Shown here one piece after another: positions 1-6,376 of a stretch of 7,176 bases of DNA. The DNA lies in NCBI GenBank assembly GCA_013824045.1, contig PNND01000252.1, forward strand, positions 1-7,176. Reading direction: 5' to 3'. The position numbers and the translations under genes were made by a program. Source of the stretch: Rhodobacter sp. (lineage in GTDB: Bacteria; Pseudomonadota; Alphaproteobacteria; Rhodobacterales; Rhodobacteraceae). Below the pieces are notes generated by a model. The model was not told the DNA's origin. It searched no databases and was given only the letters and a program-made list of their open reading frames with translations. Numbering within the stretch: position 1 is the first letter of the stretch; the number at the start of each line of letters is the position of its first letter.

Positions 1-632
1 ACCTGATGCACCTCGGCCTCCTCGGCCCCGGTGGTGGCGATCAGGATGTCCCGCTCCGTCTCGCGCGTGGGGTAATCCACATCGACCTGCACAAGGAACC
101 GGTCCAGCTGCGCCTCGGGCAAGGGATAGGTGCCTTCCTGTTCGATCGGGTTCTGCGTCGCCAGCACATGGAACGGTCGCCCCAGCGGGCGGTGCTGGCC
201 TGCAATCGTCACCTCCCGCTCCTGCATCGCCTGCAGCAGCGCGGATTGCGTCCGGGGCGACGCGCGGTTGATCTCATCGGCCATCAGCAACTGGCAGAAG
301 ATCGGCCCTTCCAGAAAGCGGAACGCCCGGCTGCCATCCGCCGCCGTCTCCAGCACTTCAGACCCAAGAATATCGGCGGGCATCAGATCGGGCGTGAACT
401 GGATGCGGTTGCCCTTCAATCCCATCACGGTCGACAGCGTATCCACCAGCCGCGTCTTGCCCAGCCCCGGCAGGCCCACCAGCAGCGCATGACCCCCGCA
501 GAGCATCGAGGCCAGCACCAGATCAACCACCTTCTCCTGCCCGATGAAACGGCGGTTGATGGATGCCTTGGCCGCAGCCAACTGTTCCCCAAGACCTTCG
601 ATCCGCGCGACAAGTTCGCTTGCTTCAGCCAT
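1..632 (-). CDS. MoxR-family AAA+ ATPase, N-terminal part (3' end outside window)
   Basis: The first 210 residues are present. Seen: a Walker A loop GLPGLGKT at about residues 53-60 (K59, T60), a Walker B segment LLMADEINRA with D119/E120, and a sensor-1 stretch ATQNPIEQEGTYPLPEAQLD with N161. These are hallmarks of MoxR proteins, cytoplasmic ATPases that act as chaperone-like remodelers and often work with VWA-domain and DUF58 partners (family knowledge). The ATG at 632-630 was chosen because the protein begins with the usual helical MoxR N-terminus and a purine-rich GAGGAG (complement of 640-645) sits about 7 bases upstream. The downstream partners would lie left of the window and cannot be seen. 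The gene is divergent from the DUF1285 gene. Client unknown. Identity is sure at family level only, so no symbol is given. Confidence 0.95.
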   Translation of the reverse strand, partial: MAEASELVARIEGLGEQLAAAKASINRRFIGQEKVVDLVLASMLCGGHALLVGLPGLGKTRLVDTLSTVMGLKGNRIQFTPDLMPADILGSEVLETAADGSRAFRFLEGPIFCQLLMADEINRASPRTQSALLQAMQEREVTIAGQHRPLGRPFHVLATQNPIEQEGTYPLPEAQLDRFLVQVDVDYPTRETERDILIATTGAEEAEVHQ

Positions 633-692
633 GACTTTGCTCCTCGCGCAGTTATATGATCGCATTAGACCGAACTATCCCGTCCGGCACAA
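633..692. promoter_or_regulatory. Divergent intergenic region with probable promoters for moxR-like and DUF1285 genes
   Basis: Only 60 bases separate the two divergent starts, so promoters for both units should lie here or just inside the genes. The centre (651-670) is AT-rich compared with its surroundings and contains TATATGAT on the plus strand and ATATAAC on the minus strand, both resembling -10 elements. I could not pair either with a convincing -35 hexamer at 16-18 bases, so no exact promoter is called. The role follows from gene layout; the exact elements are not established. Confidence 0.35.
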
Positions 693-1292
693 ATGGCAAA
701 AACAATGAGCGGACAAATGATCGTGAAACCCTCCGCCGAAGGTCTCGCCGCCTCGGCACAGGCCGTTGCAAAGAAGGGGCTGCCCCCAGTGCATCTGTGG
801 AATCCGCCATTCTGCGGCGATATCGACATGCGCATCGCCCGCGACGGCACATGGTTCCATGAGGGCACGCCCATCGGGCGGCCCGGTCTGGTGAACCTGT
901 TCTCCGGTATCCTCAAGAAGGAAGGCGACAAGTATTTCCTCGTCACCCCGGTGGAAAAGGTGGGCATCGTCGTCGACGATGCACCCTTCGTCGCGGTGGA
1001 TTTCGATACCATCGGCGCAGGCAAGGATCAGGCGATCACCGTGACCACGCAGGTGGGCGATGCCGTCCCGCTCGACGCCGATCACGCTCTGCGCGTGGTG
1101 CGCGATCCTGCCACGGGCGAACCCTCGCCCTATATCCACATCCGCGCAGGGCTTGAGGCGCTGATCGACCGGAAATCCTTTTATCGCATGGTCGATTTGT
1201 GCGTTCATGAACGGATCGAGGGAAAAGACTGGTTTGGTCTCTGGTCATGGGGCAGGTTCTTCCCGATGATTCCTTCGGAAGACCTTCCCTGA
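693..1292 (+). CDS. DUF1285 domain-containing protein
   Basis: A 199-residue protein matching the DUF1285 family by its conserved N-terminal block PPVHLWNPPFCGDIDMRI (residues 31-48) followed by the DGTWFHEGTPIGR segment (51-63) and the FLVTPVEKV strand (82-90). No signal peptide or membrane segment is visible, so it is probably cytoplasmic. The molecular function of DUF1285 is not known to me. The start is uncertain: ATGs at 693, 705 and 717 are in frame and none has a clear Shine-Dalgarno; the purines at 707-713 might serve the one at 717, giving 191 residues. The stop codon abuts the ATG of the next gene (TGAATG), implying co-transcription. Divergent MoxR and DUF1285 neighbours are, as I recall, recurrent in alphaproteobacteria, though this was not checked. 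Confidence 0.9.
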   Translation: MAKTMSGQMIVKPSAEGLAASAQAVAKKGLPPVHLWNPPFCGDIDMRIARDGTWFHEGTPIGRPGLVNLFSGILKKEGDKYFLVTPVEKVGIVVDDAPFVAVDFDTIGAGKDQAITVTTQVGDAVPLDADHALRVVRDPATGEPSPYIHIRAGLEALIDRKSFYRMVDLCVHERIEGKDWFGLWSWGRFFPMIPSEDLP

Positions 1293-2069
1293 ATGCCCCG
1301 TTTCGCCGCGAATGTGACGATGCTCTTTACCGAAGTCCCGATGCTCGCGCGCCCCGATCTGGCGCGCGAAGCCGGGTTCGACGGCGTTGAGGTGCTGTTT
1401 CCCTATGACCATCCGCCGCGCGACTGGCAGTCAGCCCTGTCGGGCATGCCCGTCGCCCTGATCAACACCCACCCCGGTGACTGGGCCTCGGGCGACCGGG
1501 GCCACGCCGCCGTGCCGGGCGCGGAAGAGGTGTTCCGCGCCAGCTTCCAGCGCGCCGCCGATCTCGCGTCCACCTTGGGGGCATCGCACATCCATGTCAT
1601 GGCGGGCGTCGCCCGTGGCGAACTGGCCGAGGCGACCTATCGCGACAACCTCGCATGGGCTGCCGAACAGGTCCCAGATATCGCCCTGACGATCGAGCCG
1701 CTAAACACCGATGACATGCCGGGCTATTTCCTCAACGATTTCGATCAGGCCGCCCGCATCATCGACGATCTTGCCCTGCCCAACCTCGGCATCCAGTTCG
1801 ATCTCTGGCACGCCGCGCGCATCCACGGCGATGCCGATGCCGTCTGGGCCCGCCACAAGGCCCGCGTTAACCATATCCAGATCTCAGGCTTTCCAAGCCG
1901 TAACGAACCCGGCGGTGGGGGCTTCGATCTGACTGGGCTTTGCGCCGAACTGGACCAGACCGATTACGCTGGCTGGATTTCCGCCGAATACCTTCCCGCC
2001 CGCGCCACCGTGCATGGGTTGATGTGGCTTTCCGCACTCAAGGGCCGCGCAAGGCTGATCGGGGCATAA
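1293..2069 (+). CDS. hyi: Hydroxypyruvate isomerase-like TIM-barrel protein (Hyi/OtnI family)
   Basis: A 258-residue protein, the same length as E. coli Hyi, which interconverts hydroxypyruvate and tartronate semialdehyde in glyoxylate metabolism. Seen: the N-terminal RFAANVTMLFTEVPMLAR block, the FPYD motif (36-39), PGDWASGDRG (61-70), IEPLN with E135, IQFDLWH with D170 and H173, HIQI with H194 and Q196, and ISAEY with E232. The E135, D170, Q196 and E232 set fits the metal and catalytic positions of this fold. The loop that reads EPGTGEINY in E. coli Hyi is EPGGGGFDL here, so a conserved Glu is Gly210. The related 2-oxo-tetronate isomerase (OtnI) cannot be excluded, because no glyoxylate carboligase or tetronate genes are nearby. 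The start abuts the DUF1285 stop, with GGAAG about 11 bases upstream, so translation is probably coupled. Symbol is by family only. Confidence 0.85.
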   Translation: MPRFAANVTMLFTEVPMLARPDLAREAGFDGVEVLFPYDHPPRDWQSALSGMPVALINTHPGDWASGDRGHAAVPGAEEVFRASFQRAADLASTLGASHIHVMAGVARGELAEATYRDNLAWAAEQVPDIALTIEPLNTDDMPGYFLNDFDQAARIIDDLALPNLGIQFDLWHAARIHGDADAVWARHKARVNHIQISGFPSRNEPGGGGFDLTGLCAELDQTDYAGWISAEYLPARATVHGLMWLSALKGRARLIGA

Positions 2070-2087
2070 GCATCCGCTGACGGCCCC

Positions 2088-2117
2088 TTGTGCGCCCCCT
2101 GCCCTGACGGGTAAAAG
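2088..2117 (+). promoter_or_regulatory. Possible weak promoter for the CHCC zinc-finger gene
   Basis: In the 75-base gap after hyi there is TTGTGC (2088-2093) and, 18 bases on, TAAAAG (2112-2117), which match three and four of six positions of the sigma-70 -35 and -10 hexamers. The match is poor and read-through from the upstream pair is an equal possibility. The ribosome binding site for the next gene is AAAGG at 2133-2137, seven bases before the ATG. Confidence 0.25.
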
Positions 2118-2144
2118 AAGACCGCTGCAACGAAAGGTCGCCCC

Positions 2145-2330
2145 ATGCCGATAGACGCCCCAGAAACCGAAGTCGTCACCACGTGGAAAGTGGCCTGCGA
2201 CGGGGGCGAAGGCGCATTGGGCCATCCCCGCGTCTGGCTGACCATTGCCCGCGATACGGGCTGGGTCGAATGCGGCTATTGCGACAAGCGCTATGTGATC
2301 GACCGCGATCACGCGCATGACGATCACTGA
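2145..2330 (+). CDS. Zinc-finger domain-containing protein, zf-CHCC (NDUFS6-like)
   Basis: A 61-residue protein with the full CHCC signature: C18, H27 in the GHPRVWL block, then C43 and C46 in ECGYC. This is the zf-CHCC family, the bacterial counterpart of the mitochondrial complex I subunit NDUFS6 (13 kDa). Homologues of NDUFS6 are known as supernumerary subunits in alphaproteobacterial complex I such as that of Paracoccus (established knowledge). Here it stands far from any nuo gene in view, so a complex I role is an inference from family. All four zinc ligands are present. AAAGG lies 7 bases before the ATG. Its short histidine- and aspartate-rich tail (RDHAHDDH) is unremarkable. No terminator with a T-run follows; the palindrome cluster begins 48 bases downstream. 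Confidence 0.9.
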   Translation: MPIDAPETEVVTTWKVACDGGEGALGHPRVWLTIARDTGWVECGYCDKRYVIDRDHAHDDH

Positions 2331-2377
2331 TCGTCAGCCGCGCCAAAGGCAGGACAGCCGCTTCCCCCCCAAGGCCC

Positions 2378-2404
2378 CGAAAAATTTTCGCCGAAAATTT
2401 TTCG
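2378..2404. repeat. Palindromic repeat copy 1 (27 bases, perfect inverted repeat)
   Basis: Arms CGAAAAATTTTCG (2378-2390) and CGAAAATTTTTCG (2392-2404) are perfect reverse complements, 13 bases each, around a single central C at 2391. It is far richer in A and T than its surroundings. There is no T-run directly after it on either strand, so it is not a standard intrinsic terminator. It aligns base for base with copy 2. Confidence 0.9.
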
Positions 2405-2418
2405 CCCCACCGGTTTCC

Positions 2419-2445
2419 CTGAGAATTTTCACTGAAAATTCTCAG
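2419..2445. repeat. Palindromic repeat copy 2 (27 bases, perfect inverted repeat)
   Basis: Arms CTGAGAATTTTCA (2419-2431) and TGAAAATTCTCAG (2433-2445) are perfect reverse complements, 13 bases each, around a central C at 2432. Compared with copy 1, arm positions 2, 3, 5 and 13 differ, and every one of these changes is matched by the complementary change in the other arm. The centre lies 41 bases from that of copy 1. Confidence 0.9.
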
Positions 2446-2452
2446 ATGCGTC

Positions 2453-2483
2453 ACCCAAGATTATTCGCAGAAAAATCTTGGGT
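2453..2483. repeat. Palindromic repeat copy 3 (diverged, imperfect)
   Basis: Arms ACCCAAGATTATTC (2453-2466) and GAAAAATCTTGGGT (2470-2483) pair with one A/A mismatch around the trinucleotide GCA. The outer ten bases on each side are perfect complements. Centred on C2468 it aligns with copies 1 and 2, sharing TTC before the centre and GAAAA after it. The centre lies 36 bases from that of copy 2, so the three units are in loose tandem. This copy is nearest to polA and could overlap its promoter. Confidence 0.85.
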
Positions 2484-2573
2484 TCTCGGCCAGTGATACT
2501 GGGACTCCTCCCCGTCGGCGCTGGCCTAACCCGCCCCGGTCATGCCATACCTGCCCCCAAGACCACCAAGAGC

Positions 2574-2577
2574 GGAG
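2574..2577 (+). promoter_or_regulatory. Ribosome binding site that decides the polA start
   Basis: GGAG at 2574-2577 lies nine bases before the ATG at 2587. The in-frame upstream ATG at 2542 follows a C-rich stretch (CGCCCCGGTC) with no Shine-Dalgarno, and the 15 residues it would add are proline-rich and unlike the PolA N-terminus. The 2587 start is therefore preferred. Confidence 0.7.
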
Positions 2578-2586
2578 ACAGCCAAG

Positions 2587-5427
2587 ATGGGCTTCGGCAA
2601 GGGCAGCCACCTTCACCTGATCGACGGATCGGCCTACATCTTCCGCGCCTATCACGCGCTGCCGCCGCTCACGCGCAAGTCAGATGGCCTGCCCATCGGG
2701 GCGGTCGCGGGCTTTTGCAACATCCTTTTCCGCTATCTCGAAGGCAACAAGGGCCCCGATGCCCCCAATGGTGCGCCCACCCATGTCGCCGTGATCTTCG
2801 ACCATTCGTCGGAAACCTTCCGCAACACGATCTACCCGCTCTACAAGGCCAACCGCCCCGAACTCCCCGAAGACCTGCGCCCGCAATTCCCGCTGACGCG
2901 CGATGCCACCCGCGCCTTCAACATCGCCTGCATCGAGACCGAGGGGTATGAGGCCGACGACATCATCGCCACCCTCTCGGTCGAGGCGACAAAGGCGGGC
3001 GGTGACGTCACCATCATCTCCTCCGACAAGGACTTGATGCAACTCGTCGGCCCCGGCGTGATGATGTTCGATCCGATGAAGACCCGCGCCATCGGCCCGG
3101 ATGAGGTGTTCGAAAAATTCGGTGTCGCCCCCAACCGGGTGGTCGATGTGCAGGCCCTTTCGGGTGACTCTGTCGACAACGTCCCCGGCGCGCCGGGCAT
3201 CGGCATCAAGACTGCCGCCCTCCTCATTCAGGAATACGGCGATCTGGAAACGCTGCTGGAACGCGCGGCCGAGATCAAACAGCCCAAGCGGCGCGAAGCG
3301 CTGATCGACAATGCCGATCTCATCCGCATCTCCAAGCAACTGGTGCAGCTCAAGGCCGACACCCCCCTCGACGTGACGCTGGATGATCTGGAGGTCCGCC
3401 AGCCCGACCCGGAGGCGCTGATGGGCTTTCTCAACCAGATGGAGTTTCGCACCCTCACCCGCCGCGTGGCCGATAGCCTGAAAGTGGCCCCCCCCGCCCC
3501 CCTGCCCGAAGGCAAGGGCACCGACATGAACCACCCCGAACCCGCCGCCAGCGCCGCGCAGCTTCCCTTCGATCACGCGGCCTATACGGCGATCACCGAC
3601 CTTGCCACGCTGGACCAATGGATCGCCACGATCCGCGACCGGGGGTACGTGGCGGTGGATACCGAAACCACCAGCCTTGATGAAATGCGCGCCGAACTGG
3701 TGGGCATCTCGCTCTGCGTCGAGGCGGGGCAGGCCGCCTATATCCCACTCACCCACCGCTCCGGCACCGATGATCTGTTCGGCTCGGCCAAGTTTGCCGA
3801 GGGCCAACTGCCGATGGAGGCGGTTCTATCCGCCCTCAAACCCGTTCTGGAAGACGCCTCGATCCTGAAGATCGGCCAGAACATGAAATACGATTTCAAG
3901 ATCTTCGCCCGCCACGGCATCCGCATCACCCCCTTTGATGACACGATGCTGATGTCCTCGGCCCTCCATGCCGGGCTGAACAATCACGGCATGGACGCCC
4001 TGTCGGAAACCCATCTGGGCCATGTCCCGATCCCGATCAAATCCCTGCTGGGCTCGGGCAAAACCGCCATCACCTTCGACCGCGTCCCCGTAGCAGATGC
4101 CGTGAAATACGCAGCCGAAGATGCCGATGTGACCCTGCGCCTGTGGCAGCACCTCAAACCCCAATTGCACAAGGGCCACGTTACCACTGTCTACGAAACC
4201 CTCGAACGCCCTCTCGTCCCCGTGCTGGCCGATATGGAAATGGCGGGCATTCAGGTGGACCGCGACACGCTTTCGCGCATGTCCAATGCCTTCGCCCAAA
4301 AGATGGCTGGGCTAGAGGCGGAAATCCAGGAAATCGCCGGTGAACCCTTCAATGTAGGCTCCCCCAAGCAACTGGGCGAGGTTCTCTTCGATCGCCTACA
4401 AGTGCCCGGCGGCGAAAAGGGCAAGACCGGGGCCTATGCCACCGGGGCCGATATCCTCGAAGACATCACCACGCTGGAAGACACCAACCCAAAGGCCGCC
4501 ACTTTGGCCGCCCGCGTGCTCGACTGGCGGCAATTGTCCAAGCTGAAATCCACCTATACCGACGCGCTTCAGGATCACATCCACCCGGAAACAGGCCGCG
4601 TCCATACCTCATACTCCATCACGGGCGCGGTCACCGGCCGCCTCTCCTCCACCGACCCGAACCTGCAGAACATCCCCGTCCGCACCGAAGAAGGCCGCCG
4701 CATCCGCGAGGCCTTCGTCGCCCCCAAGGGCCGCCTCCTCGTCTCGCTCGACTACTCCCAAATCGAACTGCGCATCCTCGCCCATATCGCCGACATCCCC
4801 GAGTTGCAGCAGGCCTTCCGCGACGGGCTGGATATCCACGCCCTTACCGCCTCGGAAATGTTCAACGTCCCCCTCGATCAGATGACCCCTGACATCCGCC
4901 GTCAGGCCAAGGCGATCAACTTCGGCGTGATCTACGGCATCTCGGGCTTCGGCCTCGCCCGCAACCTCCGCATTCCCCGGGCCGAGGCGCAGGGTTTCAT
5001 CGACCGCTATTTCCAGCGCTTCCCCGGCATCAAGGGCTACATGGACGCCACCATCAAAGAGGCGCAGGCAAAGGGCTTCGTCACCACCCTCTTCGGGCGC
5101 AAGATCCACACGCCGGAAATCAACGCCAAAGGCCCCACCGCAGGCTTCGCAAAACGCGCCGCGATCAACGCCCCGATCCAAGGCACCGCCGCCGATGTGA
5201 TCCGCCGCGCCATGATCCGCATGCCTGCCGCCATCGCCGACCTGCCCGCCCGGATGCTGCTGCAAGTCCATGACGAATTACTGTTCGAAGTGGACGAAGA
5301 CGCCGCCCCCACCCTCGCCGCCCGCGCGAAAGCGGTGATGGAGGCCGCCGCCCACCCCGCCGTCCATTTCAAGGTCCCCCTGATCGTTGAGGCAGGCCAA
5401 GGCCACACATGGGCGGCAGCCCATTGA
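2587..5427 (+). CDS. polA: DNA polymerase I (5'-nuclease, 3'-5' exonuclease, polymerase)
   Basis: A complete 946-residue Pol I, which removes RNA primers and fills gaps in replication and repair. The 5'-nuclease domain (about 1-295) has D13, D72, the EADD cluster (122-125), D147/D149, D194/D197 and a helix-hairpin-helix near 198-210. A proline-rich linker spans about 299-335. The 3'-5' exonuclease keeps all DEDDy positions: D358 and E360, N432 and D436 in QNMKYD, and Y508/D512 in YAAEDAD, so proofreading should be active. Polymerase motifs: TGRLSSTDPNLQNIP (683-697), motif A LDYSQIELR with D722, motif B with K775, F779 and Y783, motif C QVHDELLFEV with D896/E897. F779 corresponds to E. coli F762. 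The start at 2587 is preferred over 2542. The last 19 bases overlap the ydeI-like gene. Oddities: a C8 run and an SD-preceded internal ATG in the linker. Confidence 0.98.
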   Translation: MGFGKGSHLHLIDGSAYIFRAYHALPPLTRKSDGLPIGAVAGFCNILFRYLEGNKGPDAPNGAPTHVAVIFDHSSETFRNTIYPLYKANRPELPEDLRPQFPLTRDATRAFNIACIETEGYEADDIIATLSVEATKAGGDVTIISSDKDLMQLVGPGVMMFDPMKTRAIGPDEVFEKFGVAPNRVVDVQALSGDSVDNVPGAPGIGIKTAALLIQEYGDLETLLERAAEIKQPKRREALIDNADLIRISKQLVQLKADTPLDVTLDDLEVRQPDPEALMGFLNQMEFRTLTRRVADSLKVAPPAPLPEGKGTDMNHPEPAASAAQLPFDHAAYTAITDLATLDQWIATIRDRGYVAVDTETTSLDEMRAELVGISLCVEAGQAAYIPLTHRSGTDDLFGSAKFAEGQLPMEAVLSALKPVLEDASILKIGQNMKYDFKIFARHGIRITPFDDTMLMSSALHAGLNNHGMDALSETHLGHVPIPIKSLLGSGKTAITFDRVPVADAVKYAAEDADVTLRLWQHLKPQLHKGHVTTVYETLERPLVPVLADMEMAGIQVDRDTLSRMSNAFAQKMAGLEAEIQEIAGEPFNVGSPKQLGEVLFDRLQVPGGEKGKTGAYATGADILEDITTLEDTNPKAATLAARVLDWRQLSKLKSTYTDALQDHIHPETGRVHTSYSITGAVTGRLSSTDPNLQNIPVRTEEGRRIREAFVAPKGRLLVSLDYSQIELRILAHIADIPELQQAFRDGLDIHALTASEMFNVPLDQMTPDIRRQAKAINFGVIYGISGFGLARNLRIPRAEAQGFIDRYFQRFPGIKGYMDATIKEAQAKGFVTTLFGRKIHTPEINAKGPTAGFAKRAAINAPIQGTAADVIRRAMIRMPAAIADLPARMLLQVHDELLFEVDEDAAPTLAARAKAVMEAAAHPAVHFKVPLIVEAGQGHTWAAAH

Positions 5428-5999
5428 AACAGCCCACCCCCCTCACCTTCGCCACGCAGGATGAATGGAACTTCTGGCTCTCAATGCGCCATGACAAGGC
5501 CGCCGATGTCTGGCTGCGCATCCCCAAGAAAGCCGCAGGCGAGGCCTCGATCGACTGGGAACAGGCAATGGAAGAGGCACTCGTCTGGGGCTGGGTGGAT
5601 GCGCAAAAGAAACCCGATGGCCCCTTCCACACGCTCCACCGCTTCACCCCCCGCCTCCCCGGCAGCCCATGGTCCCCCAAGGCCCGCGCCACGGCGGAAA
5701 AGCTGATCGCGGGCGGCTGGATGGAAGAGCCCGGTCTGGCCGAGGTTGCCCGCGCCCAAGCCGATGGCCGCTGGGCCGCCGCCTATGCGGCAGAAAAACC
5801 CGCCGACATCCCCGATGATTTCCTCACCGCGCTGGCCGTCGCGCCTGCAGCTGCGCAAACCGCCTTCACCGCCCTGCCCGCCAAGGCCCGCGCGGCGCTG
5901 GCCTTCCGGCTGTCCACCGCCAAATCCCCCTCCGTCCGCGCCCGCCGCATTGCCGAATACATCGCGGGCCTCGGCTCTGACGCAGGCTTCAACCCATGA
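5409..5999 (+). CDS. YdeI/OmpD-associated family protein
   Basis: A 196-residue protein of the YdeI/OmdA family, by the ordered blocks EEALVWGWVDAQKKPDG (55-71), RFTPRLPGSPWSPK (78-91), AEKLIAGGWMEEPGLAEVARAQADGRW across 96-122, and the C-terminal AKSPSVRARRIAEYIAGL (171-188). The length is usual for the family. No signal peptide or membrane helix is visible, so it is likely cytoplasmic. The family name comes from bacteriocin-protection and OmpD-association reports on relatives; the biochemical role is not established and I do not assign one. The ATG at 5409 has AAGG (5399-5402) six bases upstream and overlaps polA by 19 bases; an in-frame TTG at 5424 is an alternative. Its end overlaps the next start by four bases, so translation along polA-ydeI-yjbR is probably coupled. 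Confidence 0.9.
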   Translation: MGGSPLKQPTPLTFATQDEWNFWLSMRHDKAADVWLRIPKKAAGEASIDWEQAMEEALVWGWVDAQKKPDGPFHTLHRFTPRLPGSPWSPKARATAEKLIAGGWMEEPGLAEVARAQADGRWAAAYAAEKPADIPDDFLTALAVAPAAAQTAFTALPAKARAALAFRLSTAKSPSVRARRIAEYIAGLGSDAGFNP

Positions 6000-6355
6000 T
6001 CACCACCTGGCCCGACCTCCGCGCCTTCGCGCTCGGGCTGGGCCTGCCCGAAGTCACCCTCGCCACCCCATGGGGGCATGAGGCGCTGAAAGCGCATGGC
6101 AAGCTCTGGTGCTACTGGTCCCCCTATGCCGACGCCGCCGTGTTCAAGGCCGACCGCGACGAACGCGAGATGCTGATGAAGGCCGATCCCGCTACCTTCT
6201 TCCTGCACCCGCATTACGCGCCCCACAACCTTGTCCTCGTCCGCGCGGGCCGCATCGATCCCGACTGGGCCCGCCCCCGCCTGATCCGCCAATGGCGCGA
6301 GGCCGCCCCCAAACGCTGGCTCAAAGACTGGGGTGCCTCCCACCCGCAACCCTGA
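5996..6355 (+). CDS. MmcQ/YjbR family protein
   Basis: A 119-residue protein with the typical MmcQ/YjbR pattern: TPWGHEALKAHGKLWCYW (24-41), an AAVFKADRDERE segment (47-58), FFLHPHYAPHNLVLVR (68-83) and the C-terminal LIRQWREAAPKRWLKDW (96-112). Relatives have a CyaY-like alpha/beta fold and are often annotated as DNA-binding proteins, but that role is poorly supported and I leave function open. The ATG overlaps the preceding stop as ATGA (5996-5999), with no strong Shine-Dalgarno of its own (upstream is CAGGCTTCAACCC), which fits translational coupling. It is the last gene of the apparent polA operon; the neighbouring DUF1203 gene is convergent. Confidence 0.92.
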   Translation: MITTWPDLRAFALGLGLPEVTLATPWGHEALKAHGKLWCYWSPYADAAVFKADRDEREMLMKADPATFFLHPHYAPHNLVLVRAGRIDPDWARPRLIRQWREAAPKRWLKDWGASHPQP

Positions 6356-6376
6356 TCCCGTCCTTCTCTCCTGCCG

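Larger units (their letters stand above)
2331..2586. other. 256-base intergenic region between zf-CHCC gene and polA
   Basis: I see no convincing gene here. The left half holds a C-rich stretch (2361-2370) and three AT-rich inverted repeats annotated separately. The right half, 2484-2586, is the polA leader: it is C-rich, has a -10-like GATACT at 2495-2500 without a good -35, and ends in the polA ribosome binding site. Whether polA has its own promoter here or is read through from the zinc-finger gene cannot be decided from sequence. Confidence 0.6.

Noticed and set aside
6..659. Plus-strand open frame of 217 codons
   Set aside because: Antisense shadow of the MoxR-like gene, whose Walker A, Walker B and sensor-1 motifs prove the minus-strand reading.
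2103..2113. CCTGACGGGTA also present on the minus strand near 7092-7102, both upstream of genes
   Set aside because: An 11-base match between two places in a 7-kb window is expected many times by chance.
2378..2404. Palindrome copy 1 as the terminator of the zf-CHCC gene
   Set aside because: The stem is AT-rich rather than GC-rich and is followed by CCCCAC, not a T-run, on the plus strand.
2461..2469. TTATTCGCA resembling a DnaA box (TTATNCACA)
   Set aside because: One mismatch to consensus, a single copy, and it is part of palindrome copy 3, which explains it better.
2482..2496. GTTC-N7-GTGA before polA, resembling the alphaproteobacterial SOS box GTTC-N7-GTTC
   Set aside because: The second half has two mismatches of four, and such half-matches are frequent; not enough to claim LexA control.
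2680..3807. Long minus-strand open frame (375 codons) opposite polA, and others at 4609-5271, 3826-4299
   Set aside because: They lie antisense to unmistakable Pol I domains; such frames are expected opposite GC-rich codons, and their translations show low-complexity Gly/His/Asp/Val-rich sequence without recognisable domains.
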